Origin: Takakia lepidozioides
Taxonomy: Eukaryota > Streptophyta > Takakiopsida > Takakiales > Takakiaceae
DNA: 64,000 bases
Assembly (NCBI GenBank): GCA_030704615.1
Contig: CM060731.1
Location: 26,102,001-26,166,000 of the forward strand
Reading direction: 5' to 3'
Shown here piece by piece: positions 10,613-22,700 of this stretch; within the stretch, counting starts at the first letter, position 1; the number at the start of each line of letters is the position of its first letter. The notes below the pieces were generated by a model. The model was given only the letters and a program-made list of their open reading frames with translations. It made no database searches and was not told the DNA's origin. The translations under genes were made by a program, and so were the position numbers.

Positions 10613-11016
10613 GCCTTGAGTGAGCTTGAGAGGGACAGAAATGACTCATATTCTCATCATTACTACACCCCCCCAAAAAAAAAGAAAAAAAAGAAAAACA
10701 CAGCAACAATTTCTTCCATATGTTTGGTTGGATGACGTGGCATTCTCAGAGAGTAGTAGGACAGAGTCATATCTATGACTTGTATTCAAAGGGGAGGTCG
10801 TCGTTTCAAATCCGAACTCTAGCGGAATATTTGAATTAGAACGGACGGCGCGTGCGCAACATCGCCCGTCGACAAGCCGACGGAGCACACGAGGCAGCGC
10901 GACAAGTGTGGTTGTGTGTGAGCGTCGCCCAGCGAGCAGAGCAGAGCGGAGCTTGAAGAGAGAGAGGCAAAGAGAGTGCCGAGAGAGCCAAGCATTTGCA
11001 CGCAGGCCACGGAGGT

Positions 11017-14000
11017 ATGGCGATCAGCTGCAGCATGCAGATGTCTAGGATGGTTATTTTCCCCACGCAGAATGCAGCTTCGGCAGCAGCGTTTCAGCGA
11101 ATCAGCTCCGTGGCATTTGCTCCAGTATCGTCGGAGGTTCTTGGAGGCCAACGCCTCCACAGCTCCATGTTGCCAGGCTCTCTATCGCTGAAAAGCAGCG
11201 TTAGGTCAGTTGGGAGTAAGGCTGGGGTTTCATCTAATAACAAGGTCGGACAGGCTGTGGCCTCCGTGAATGGAACCGGAGCCATCCCAGGGCTGCCTAT
11301 CGATCTGCGCGGTTCTATTCCTCACTATGTTTTTTGCATTTCCTTAGTCTCTCTAATTCCTTGTGCTCAGATGCCATGCAATGGCTGGATTAGGACTTGC
11401 ATGCCTCTGTTGTGGCTGTGTTTGTTATTGCATTTTCAGCGGATTTTTGATCGTGTTGTTCTCTCTCGTTCTGTTTTAGTTATTGCTATCTCCCTTACCT
11501 CGTACCATTTCAGCATGCAGGAAAACTGTTTCTTCTTCTCATGCGTTTTGTCTGATTTCCTTTGTGTTTGGCTCTTACATGGCTCGGGTTCGGATGTAAC
11601 TCTTCAGGATTTTTATGATTTTTCGATGTAATTTATTGTTACACATTTTCCATGGGATCTGGTTCGTTTCCTGTCAGGATCCTGCGTACTATAGTAATTC
11701 TGCCTGTCTGTCCTCCTGCTATCTAACTTTACGGGTGATGGTTTGCATTGCTGTATTTCAGGTAAGAGGGCCTTCATCGCTGGAATTGCTGACGATCAAG
11801 GCTTTGGTTGGGCGATTGCCAAGGCTCTCTCAGCTGCTGGTGCTGAAATTCTTGTTGGCACATGGGTTCCAGTATGTCTTGTCATTTCCACATTATCTTG
11901 CACTTCCATTCTAGCTATGATAAACTAAGTGCAAGAAGTTCTCATCTACTTGAAGAGGACCGCATGGCGCTCCTTGTGACCAGCTTCTGTTATCTGTTAA
12001 CTTATAAGTCCATTTGGACTTGGTCCTTAGTAGTTAAGTATGACATATCCATCGTCTATGGCAAACAATTGCCTTCATGATAGCGGCCTTTCCTTTGAGC
12101 TGTTGTGCATGAAGAATGTCATATGTGTGGTGCTGTCATCATGCAAGAAAGAAAGGTGATATTGCTACCTAACAAGGTGTTTTTCTCAGGCCCTCAACAT
12201 ATTTGAAAGCAGTTTGAGAAGAGGCAAATTTGATGAGTCAAGAAAGTAAGTGCCAGGCAGATAGCAATGCCCTTTATCAAGTTTTGGCCTCATTGCAAAA
12301 ATAGCAGACAGTACCATCCAGTAATGCCGTTATTGTTCAAATGATTTCACAAAACAATAAATCAACATGCTTTGGTTTCTGTATCAGAGCATACTTGTCA
12401 ACCTATTACTTAGCCTTCCCTTAAGATTGGGGAATATGGCTCCCGTGAGCCAAGCTGCTGAAGCTGTTTTTCCTTGTGGAATGCTGCAGGCTGCCTAATG
12501 GAGGGTTGCTCGAGATTGCCAAAGTGTATGCTCTGGATGCTGTCTTCGACACCCCAGAAGATGTTCCTGAGGATGTGGGTTAGATGCACTCATCTCAAAT
12601 GCTAATTTGATTTATAAGAACCTTACATAGGCTTCTGCGGAAATCATACAAGTTTCTTACTTTTAAAAACGGTAGGAAATAGAAATAGAGACCTACATGG
12701 ATGCACCAAAGGAAGTGGAAACTGTTCAACTGCATTTCATTCCATTGCACGCCACAAGTCTGTACAGAAACATGTTTGGTAATGTTTTAGGTTTTATTGT
12801 TCACAATTCTCACATTCAGTTGGATTGGAATGTGATGCAGATCAAGAACAATAAGAGATATGCTGGGGCTTCCAACTGGACTGTGCAGGTATTTTGTGCT
12901 TGAAAGTCCCAGTGTATCATGAAACAAGTTGGGCTGCTTCAACCTACCCTTGCTGAAGTAGGACCTGTTAGGATAGGTTAACATGCCCTACACCAATGTT
13001 GACTAATCTTAAACCGTATGAATTATGTGTTCACAATGATGCGCACTGTGCAGGAAGTAGCAGAAGCTGTGAAGGCTGACTATGGCAGCATTGACATTCT
13101 GGTGCACTCACTTGCAAATGGCCCAGAGGTATGATTCTCGAGGAATATACAGGGATACAGTCAAGATCTTGCTAAAGACAGTAGGAATCTTGAAAGTCTA
13201 GCATTCATTCACAGATGTGCAACTTCACCTGTGTGCGGTTAAAATTGGTTCTTTGTAGATGCAACAACTGATGGATGAATCTTTTTAGCCAGGTTCATGC
13301 TATTGTCTTCTCCTTTAAGGATCGCCCATAAGTGATGTTGGCAAAACCCTTGTCCTCTTTCTTCCCTGCTGGTTACAGGGGATGGAGATGTTGAACAACC
13401 TCAACAATGCAGTTGTCCTTAAACTGCTCTCATACTCTGAGCTGATAGTTATTGACATTTGGATGAGAGGTGGCAGGTGACAAAGCCGCTTCTGGACACC
13501 TCACGAAGGGGATACTTAGCAGCTATCTCTGCCTCGAGCTACTCCTATGTATCACTTCTTAAGTATTTTTCTCCAATTATCAACCCAGGTAAATGAAAGA
13601 CTTTCCTCTCCGATCAGGAGACAGATGAATCCTGAAGAGCTCAAATAATAAAGACGGAATATGTTTTCTGTTATCTACTTCCATGCGACTATTCAATTGT
13701 GTAAATGGTTTACCTTCCAAAAAGGTGGCTATTTGAATTTTACATATACGTCTCCAACTTTTGAAGTTCTCTCGTAGTGGCCTTTATGCCTCTCCATATG
13801 CTGACTGTATGCAAGTGGGAAGTGGCAAAGTGGCTTCTTTTTTCTGATTGTCTTCTGATGTAATGTGCATGTGTATGGAACAGGTGGCTCCTCAATCTCT
13901 CTGACATATTTGGCATCCGAGAGAATCATCCCTGGGTAAGATCAGCAAGCAAATTTAGCTTGCGCTTTGTGCTTGTCGTGCAAGTATAGTGTCACTCTTG

Positions 14001-15339
14001 GCATGTCTGTCTAATGCTTTTCTACACTTGTTGTGCAAAGTATGGTTCTTCTTGTCTGCCTTTGGCATGTGTCCCTGGTAATTTGTAAAGGATTCTGTCT
14101 TGAATTTCTGAAGGACTCCCATTTCTCGGAGCTCGACTTTGCAACTAGTACTAAAGCAAGGACCTGTGCAGATACGGTGGAGGGATGAGCTCCGCAAAGG
14201 CAGCGCTGGAGAGTGACACCAGGGTAAAGCAATTTGGAACTGTATTCAAAGTGTCATTTTGATAGCCTACATATTTGTACACTTTGGGTGTGCTGGGGAA
14301 GTTTGATTATGAAATGTGTTTGTCAGTCATGTTACATGACATCTGCCTGCTTGGTCTATGGCAGGTGCTCTCTTTTGAAGCAGGAAGAAAGCATGGCATT
14401 CGGGTGAACACTATCTCTGCAGGTGACTGCACTTCTACTGATATTTTGATGGCTTGTCTCAAAAGTAATCTCGTTGTTCAATACGTTATCTGTGCAGAGG
14501 TTCGCCAAGTACAAATTTTTATTTGTTGCAGTTTTTGTGAGCACTATTCCCATTTGTCTAATTTGTAAGATACTTAAAGGCCCCAGTCAACTATGACCTT
14601 GGTTTGTTTAGTAGATCTTACTGGAACGGTTGATGTTTCTATCGTTTAGTCTTTAGTTACCTCTCAAATGTGAGTTCAGAGATTACGGGCTCTCACATTG
14701 GTATATGTTAGTGTCCTCAAATGGTTGTCTACTGGGACATGATACATGCAGGACCACTGAGAAGTAGGGCGGCCAAAGCTATTGGCTTCATTGATGACAT
14801 GATTAACTACTCTACTGCTAATGCACCATTGCAAAAGGAGCTCGAGGCTGGTGAGTTTACCATGTAGTTTCAGGTTTCATGACTCTCTCTACCTCACAAT
14901 GCCACTACTAGAGTCACAACCTGACTAGGAAGCAGAAATATCTCAATTTGCTGCAGTGAAAAATTCGAAGTTGGAGTGTACATAGTCTGCTCATTGCCAA
15001 AAACCTCCTGATGAATGGGTGAAACTCTGACAGCAACCAGCAAGTAACATGATTTTGGAAGTATATGGCCTGGCCCCATCACCATATGAAAGCGAGCCAA
15101 TGCCAATTTAGTAGTGCAGATTGGATCTCGTGGCAATCAAGGTTTTTGAATCGAGTGGGTTTGTTGCAGATGATGTTGGTAGCGCTGCTGCTTTCCTGGC
15201 TTCACCACTAGCCTCATCGATCACTGGAACTGTACTCTATGTCGACAATGGGCTGCATGCCATGGGTCTAGCAGTGGATAGTCCCTGCGTTTCCAAAGTG
15301 GCATCACCACCCACTGAGAAGAGCAGCATCCCTGCTTGA
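11017..15339 (+). CDS. MOD1: enoyl-[acyl-carrier-protein] reductase (NADH), chloroplast
   Basis: This enzyme carries out the last reduction in the plastid type II fatty acid synthase cycle. Exons as read: 11017-11311, 11762-11871, 12190-12245, 12490-12574, 12841-12888, 13054-13128, 13477-13588, 13884-13935, 14172-14223, 14365-14422, 14752-14850, 15170-15339. All junctions are GT-AG and keep frame. The first exon encodes a Ser/Ala/Val-rich, acid-poor N-terminus typical of a chloroplast transit peptide. The mature part has the FabI nucleotide loop ([20 protein letters not shown]), HSLANGPE, and the catalytic Tyr/Lys region [17 protein letters not shown] followed by [12 protein letters not shown]. 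The C-terminus has [16 protein letters not shown]. Everything needed for activity is present. The start was chosen as the Met opening the transit-like peptide; an in-frame upstream Met at 10996 is possible. Confidence 0.95.
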
Positions 15340-16744
15340 TTTACCACCTTCCTCTCCCTTAGATTCCTTTAGGGAAGAGAAACCACTATCATACTGTTGT
15401 CTTCCCTTCTGAGATTTTGGTCAGATTCTATGGCCTCCATGGCGGACTAGAATTAGAGACAATGCTCCATTCCTAGGACAAGAAAGTAGGAAGCTTATTT
15501 ACCTACAGAGTTCCAAGCTTGTGCACATGAGGTTGGAGCTGCTTTGTCTGCTCCTTCCACTGTCATTTGATTCACTATAGGAAGTTGTGAGTGACTGAGA
15601 AAGAGTATAATTGCTCACTTTTAAGGAACATTTTATACTCTCCTCTTTTGTGTGCTTCTGCTACAGCGTGAAGACAGCCGACAAATGGGGCATTATTAAA
15701 AGGACTAGCCTGCCTATAAGAGGTGTGACATTAAACCGACGTGAAGTAGATTCTAACTACACCTCAGGTGAACCTTTTTCTCATATTCATAACAAGTTTG
15801 TTCTCAGTCTGTTCTAGGCGCCGTGCTGGCTTGCATGCTGTCATTTGGGGTTGTGGGTTTCTGTCGGAGTCAACCGATGCAGGGCAGTGATTTCCTCCTG
15901 TGTGGACTGGGAGGTAGCAGGAGGGGATGTCAGTTCTAGCTGTGAAAGGCTTGGAGAGGACTAGCCGGATTAGACTTGGTGAAAGGCTTTGTTGAAGACA
16001 AAAAGGGGGCACACCTTGAAGCCACCTTTTGCCCTACCAAATTATGTACAAGATGGAAGTCATAATTTGTACACGTTAAGTGTGGAAATAGTATCCCACT
16101 GATCATGCAATCCTCCCAAGTGTTTCTCTGTCCAAGTATTTCTCTCTTGTTGATCTTGTTCATCTCTGCAATGCTTTGGTATGTCCACAGTTCCAAGTGT
16201 ACTCATTTGTGGTTAGAAATATTGAAGTTCATCAATTCTTCCAAAATCTCCACAAAAGCAGTGCTCTTGTTGGTGGTACACTGGCAATGTTGTGAAGCTG
16301 GACTGGACTGGTCCTTCATAGATTCATTGATACTAATGAAATTATCAACTAGGTACTAAACAAGGGGGACAAGCACTTAAACTTCCCAAGAAAATTGATG
16401 CGATTACTGTAATTGCTATGAACTATGAACTATGAACCATGAACTAAAAGATTGATGAGGAGCTGTGGGCCCATAGATGGGGCTTCAAACATGAAAGGAA
16501 AAGGGTTTCAGAAACCCCGGAAAACCTAGAAACTAGTACAAGAATAGGTAGTGACTTGACTTGACTCTCAAGACAATTATAACAATGGAGTCTGAGAAAG
16601 AGGAGCTTTTCCCGATCTATGAGCTGAGACTGGTGATGGCGGAAGATCCCTTAGTGCCCTCAGTGGTCAGCATGGACGAGGTGGAGGCTGTTCAGCTTGC
16701 AGGGAGGATGATGCACGCAGGAGAAGGTAGAGCAGTGGACCATC
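15340..16744. other. intergenic region between the reductase and the VPS3-like gene
   Basis: This holds the reductase 3' UTR and the upstream region of the next gene. It has no convincing coding sequence. A short ATGAACT repeat occurs near 16415-16445. A 60-codon frame at 16585-16761 (start MESEKEELFPIYELR) precedes and overlaps the VPS3-like start in another frame; it may be an upstream ORF or part of a 5' exon I cannot place. Confidence 0.6.
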
Positions 16745-19700
16745 TTGGTACAAGCTACTGAATCTATGGAGGAAGAAGGGGTTGGGAGGAGGGATTGGGA
16801 GGCGGTGCGAGTAGTCTTGGAGGCCTCTCCATTGGAAGGGCTACCTATTCCTCCGTGCAGGCTTCAGTCCATAGCTCTTGGTAAGAGAGGGGATTCTGGG
16901 TCGACTTTGCTTTACCTTGGCACTGACAATGGCCATCTTCTACTTTACTCTTTGTCTCCTCAATCAGTATCCCCTTCCCGTCTACCGTCCCATGCAGTTG
17001 GGAGCTCTCCCTCTCTGCCTCCTTCTGCGACGATCGTGTCCTCTCCTGGAACCCACTTTCATAAACCACAAGGTGTGTCTTCCGTTCGTTCGATCTCCCG
17101 ATCACCATATACAGACCCTCTCAAATCGACGGGGTCTTTTAGTTTCTTGAATGGGTCTACCTCCGCGGTCAATTTAATACCGGCTCAAGCACACCCGTCT
17201 GTACTTATTTCTTCTGTCTCTGGTGTCCCTAGCCCTCCACCAAGGCCTCCAAGGTCATCCTCACCATCCTCTGCGTCGTCGCCACCTTCATTGTCAGACA
17301 GTGAAACAGGAACCAACATTAATGCATCAAATAACCCTATGCTCTCTCAATCTCTGGGTCCCGCCTCTCCCATGCTGTCGGGGTCTTTAATAGATTCAGG
17401 ATCTGCTGGTTCAGCTGGAGGCCTTGAGACCCAAATGGTGTTTTCAAAGCGGAGAATTATGGGGAAAACTGCAATAGAGGCGCTGTGTCCTCTCCAAGGA
17501 GCTGGCCGGATTGCGGTATTATTTGATGGGCATATCACTTTGTTGGACATGCAAACTTTAGGGTCCCTTGAGCGGCTGTCGGGGACTAAGGGAGCATCAG
17601 CTATGGTACACGCAATTTATTTCACAAATGCTAGTTCTTCTCTTGAATTAGTGGGTGCTTCAGCTAGAGAAGCCCCAGTACAACCAAACAAGGAAGATGA
17701 GTCAGATAAAGGACATGTGGTACATGCAGACATGCCATTTGGGCAAGGAAAATCGTTAGGAAAGATGGGGGGTCTTGGAGGTTTCATTGGAAGGGGGGGT
17801 GCATCAAACGACTCTTCCAAGGGAAGTGGAGCAAGTGGCATTGTGGGGAAATTGGGGGAGGCTTTCAGCAGGCGGGGAGTTCAGGTTGATGATTTGGGTA
17901 GAATCAGAGACTTGAGCAGAGTTTCTGTAGGGCAGGGAGAAGCGCAAGGTCAACTGGCAATTGCAGTGCGAAAGAAGCTGTTGCTATATGAGGTGCGCAC
18001 AGTGGAGCTCCCCCGGGAGGAGAGAACCGCAAAGAGGGAGAGACGAGCTAGCCTTGGGTGGGATGAGTCTGTTGCAGTGTCTGCAGTAAAAGTGAGAGAG
18101 ATTGTGGGTGTGGAGGGAGTAGTGACCATGGCTTGGCTTGGGAATGTGATCATAGCGGGGACACTGCAGGAGTACGTACTTTTCTCTTTGAGCAGTGGGC
18201 AAGCTACGCACCTCTTTTCCCTTCCCCAAGATCTGTCATGGCCACCCCTCTTAAAACCTTTTCCGAAAGACTTGGAGACTCTACTTTTGATTGACAATGT
18301 GGGCATTTTCGTGAACACAGAAGGACATCCTGTTGGTGGGAGTTTACTGTTTAGTACTGTACCTGATGCAATTGGACAAACTGCTCTCTATGTAGTTGTA
18401 GTGAAGCAGGGGCTGGTTGAGCTCTATCACCGAAAGACGAGGGCCAAAACCCAGTCCCTTGATTTCACAGAGGCTGGGAAAGCACGGTGTCTGGTGGCAG
18501 ATAATGATGATGGCTCATTTGTTGTTGTTGCTAGTGCTTCCAAGGTTGGTCCTCTCCATTTGAGCCCCTCTTACACCTCCATTTAATAAAAACATAGGGA
18601 AAAACTCAAATCCGTCAAGTTGTTGTTTTCTGGGAAATCACGCAGATCATGTCAAGGTGGGTCTCTGTTATCAGGTGAATTCAAATGGGAAGACAATAAG
18701 ATCCGTAACAAGACTCATATGTTACAAAGAATGTCTGAGATATTAGATGCAAATTGGCTAAAAGAGACCCAGTTGTTGGAGATCCATTATTCTTCCCAGT
18801 TAGGGAGAGCTCTCTGTAGTTACCACCTGAAGGTTGAAAGGCATGTCACTTGACATCCTTGCTAGCTCTAACCAAAGATAGCAATTGCATGCAGGTTTGG
18901 TGTCTGCAGCAAGTGCCACTTGATGAGCAGGTTCGAGAGCTTTTGAAGCAAAGGCAGTTCGATGAAGCTGTGCGGCTGGCAACTGAGGATGTGGAAGATG
19001 GAGGGGGTGCGATTGCTAAGGAAAGACTGGCTACAGTACATATTGAGGCAGGGTTTCTCTTGTTGTTTGATCTACGCTTCGAGGAAGCAATAGACCATTT
19101 TTTACGGTCTGATGTGTTGCAACCATCAGAGCTTTTTCCGTTCTTCCCCTCCTTCACATCGCGATGGCGTACTTTGGTATGATTTTGGAGAGACCAGTGG
19201 CAGTGTTTTACTTGTTTCCGCTTGAGTTTCATGTAATGTTGTAAATTGTATTGGCCTTGACATTACCTGCCAGTTCAGATTAGACCTAAAATTTTGGTGA
19301 GTGTTACCAACTTTGCAACCCTCAAATTTATTCTCGCCTTCATATTCACATGACCTACCTTGGTGCTCTCTCTCAAGTGATATACGTGGGTTGGGTTGAT
19401 GGCAGCACTCCCCCTCTAGCGTCCAATCTGACATATGTGAACACAACTACAACAGTCACATTGTTGAGCGAAAGGCAGAGATAAAGAAAGAAAGAATCTA
19501 TCACATCTGTGGGAGGCCCAAACGTTGGCACAGTGCCTCCAGAACAATGAACCTCCATATCCGGTTTCCCAGGGTATTTGGCACCAAACCAAACTTGCCT
19601 TGGTGCTCATGCATAGGCTACAAGAATCAGGCAATGGACTATCAAGGTATGGACTGGAATTCCGGTTCTACTAGAAAGCACCAGTGAATTTGTGTTGTTG

Positions 19701-22700
19701 TTGGTTGTAGGTGCCTCGGAAGCGGTACTGGGGATTGCATCCACCCCCACAGCCAATACAGACAGTTATAGAGAGTGGTTTGTTGGCCATGCAAAATGGA
19801 TTGCTAGTCCTGGCTAGTGATGGGATGGCGAGCCCAGACATGCTGGTTCCAGGGACATTTCATAAAAACGCTCTTGCCGACAGCTATCTTTCTTTGGCGA
19901 TGCACAATTTTGCTCGGTCTGTTCTTACCCACCATTTAAATCATGAAAGGAAGTTTCTCATCTAATGCAATTCTTCATGACTCTATTCTGCTGGAGCCAC
20001 AGCTCGTCAATAATGTTCGAGCCAGCAATGGAGATGGACCCTGTGTTTGCCTGTTTGCTACCATTAGGACAAACCTGAGGGGAATATCTGTTGCATCAGG
20101 TACCTGTGGATGTCTCGCAATAAGGAGGTGAAGCAAGCTGTGAAGGAGGGGATGGACACGCTGCTTCTGAAGCTTTACAGTGCACTGGGTGCTACCCAGG
20201 AGTTGGAACAGCTTGTAGCCTCCTCCAACTGCTGCGTCCTTGTAAGCTCAGTGTCTCTGGTTCTGTAAGGTAGAGAAAGAAAGTACTCATAAGACGTTGT
20301 TTGCCATAGCGTGTGGCTGATCCCACGCCCAGTTTTGGCAGAACAGACAGTACCTTTGTGAGGGGAGAAAGAGAGAATGTACTCATAAGTCGTTGAGGGG
20401 AGAGAGAAAGAGAGAGAGAGAGAATGTACTCATAAGATGTTGTTTGCCGTAGCCTTGTGGCCATTGACCCCGCGCCCAGTTTGAGCGGAACACAAAGGGA
20501 CAGACCTACTTTTGTCAGGGGCTGACGCCGGTAGTAAGACTGACCTTGGAATAAACAATTGATCTGGGTTTTCCTGATATCCTCTAGAAATCCCTTTACA
20601 CAAGCATCAAGCTGCTGTGTGTGGTTTCCCCAATAACCAGGCCCCAAAAGGGCCTGGGCTTTTGGCTCAGCCTCGAGACTTTCAAAGTTGGTAAACAGAG
20701 GTACAGGCACAATTCCCTTGATGGATTTGAAGAGAACGTCTCTCTGGTGAGAGAACCCGGACAATGAATCAGAAAATATATATGGTCTTCAGGTTGCCCA
20801 CACAACGGGCAATTGCACTCTCCCTTTTGTGTCTGCTTCTGTTTTCTGTTCAAAGGTAGGCTTCCCGCCCTGAGTTTAAATTTCAGTCTAGTGCCGAGAG
20901 TGGGTAGACCCTTGAGGTCTGGGAGAGAGAGAGATTGTACTCATAAGACGTTGTTTGCCGTAGCCTTGTGGCCATTGACCCCGCGCCCAGTTTGAGCGGG
21001 AACAAAAGGCACAGAACCTACCTCTGTCAGGGGCTGACGTTGGTAGTAAGACTTACCTTCATATATAGAATTAATCTGGGTTTTCCAGATATCCTCTAGA
21101 CATCCCTTCACACAAGCATCAATCTGCTGTGTGTGATTTGCCCAAAAACTAGGCCTCAGGAGGGCCTGGGCTTTTGGCTCAGCCTCGAGACTTTCAAAGG
21201 TGGTAAACAGGGGTACAGGCACAATTTCCTTGATAGATTTGAAGAGAACGTCTCTTTGGTGAGAGAACCCTGGACAGTGTATCAGAAAATGAATACTGTC
21301 TTCAGATTGCCCACACAACGGGCAATTGCACTCTCCCTTTCCTCTCTGCTTCTGTTTGCTGTTCAAAGGTAGGCTTCCTGCCCTGAGTTTAAATTTCAGT
21401 CTAGTGCCGAGAGTGGGTAGACCCTTGAGGTCATCCAAGATGTCCTCCCCCATGTCACTGACTGGAAACAAGTTCAGGGAAGTTTTCTGCCTAACTTCAT
21501 TTTCATCAGACAATCTCATGGCAACAGACATGGCTGAGGACACTACAGCCTCTAAGTCAGATTTATCCAGCAGGGTCAAGACTTGCGGATCCAGGTCCAG
21601 GTCCTTGAGGATCTCTTCTACTCTCTTCTGCCAGGACTTAGCCTGTTTGACAGGGCGGTCCTGTTTCCAAGATATAGAGTCGATTAACTTAGGATATCTG
21701 GTGTTGGGCATATGTTGCAGCTGACCCCACCATCTGACCTTGAATTCATCTCGTCGGGAGCTTAAGGACGGAATGCCAAACTCACCCCGAACAGCCACAT
21801 TGGCTGTTTTGGAGCATGCTGACATACACTCCTTAAGCACCCCCACTTGAATGGATTCTAGAGACTTAGCCTGGTTGGAGTTATCAACCCATATTGCAGA
21901 TCCGTACTCCAAGGCAGGTCTAATAACGCGACAAAGCATGGTTTTCTTAACCTCAGAGTTGACCCCTCTGCAGTGGAAAAATTTAGTGAGCCCCAGAGCT
22001 TTGCCCTTGCCAGTTTGAACAACTTTCCGGATATGTGCATCCCAATTACAATTGGAGGAGAACTCAACGCCCAGGTAAGTGTAGGAAGGGAGGACCGGGA
22101 TCTCTTGACTACCCCACTGCCACTTAAGATCACTTCCTCCCTCTCCTCTGTCGTTGAATGCTACCACTGCACATTTGCTGACATTAGCCTCTAGCCCCCA
22201 AAGATCAAAGTATCTCTTCGCGCAATCAATCAACTCCTGGAGATTGGTTGGAGTCTCCCCTATGCCTGCGAAGTCATCCGCAAACATAAGGGCTGGTATG
22301 GTGGTATCACCCACCCTTAACCCAAATCCCTCACTTTCCACATCCTCGAGGAGTTGATTGATGAAAACATTGAAGAGCAGAGGGGAGAGAGTACATCCTT
22401 GAGCTACACCTTGGTCTATGTCAAAGAAGTTGGACTTCTGTCCGTTAACAGTGACACAGCTTGTGGTGTGAGCATACAAGTTGTGGACAACTCTCCACAT
22501 CTTTCCCTTGATCCCACAAGACCAGAGGCGGAACCATAGGCCATCTCTCCACACTGTGTCATAAGCCTTTTTGACATCCAGGAAAAAGACATAAGTGGGT
22601 TTCCCTTCTTTTTTCCTTCCCTGGATAATCTGGCTTAGAGTGAAGATATGATCCACACAGCCCCTGTTTCGCCGAAAGCCAGCTTGGCCTTCGTGGAAAC

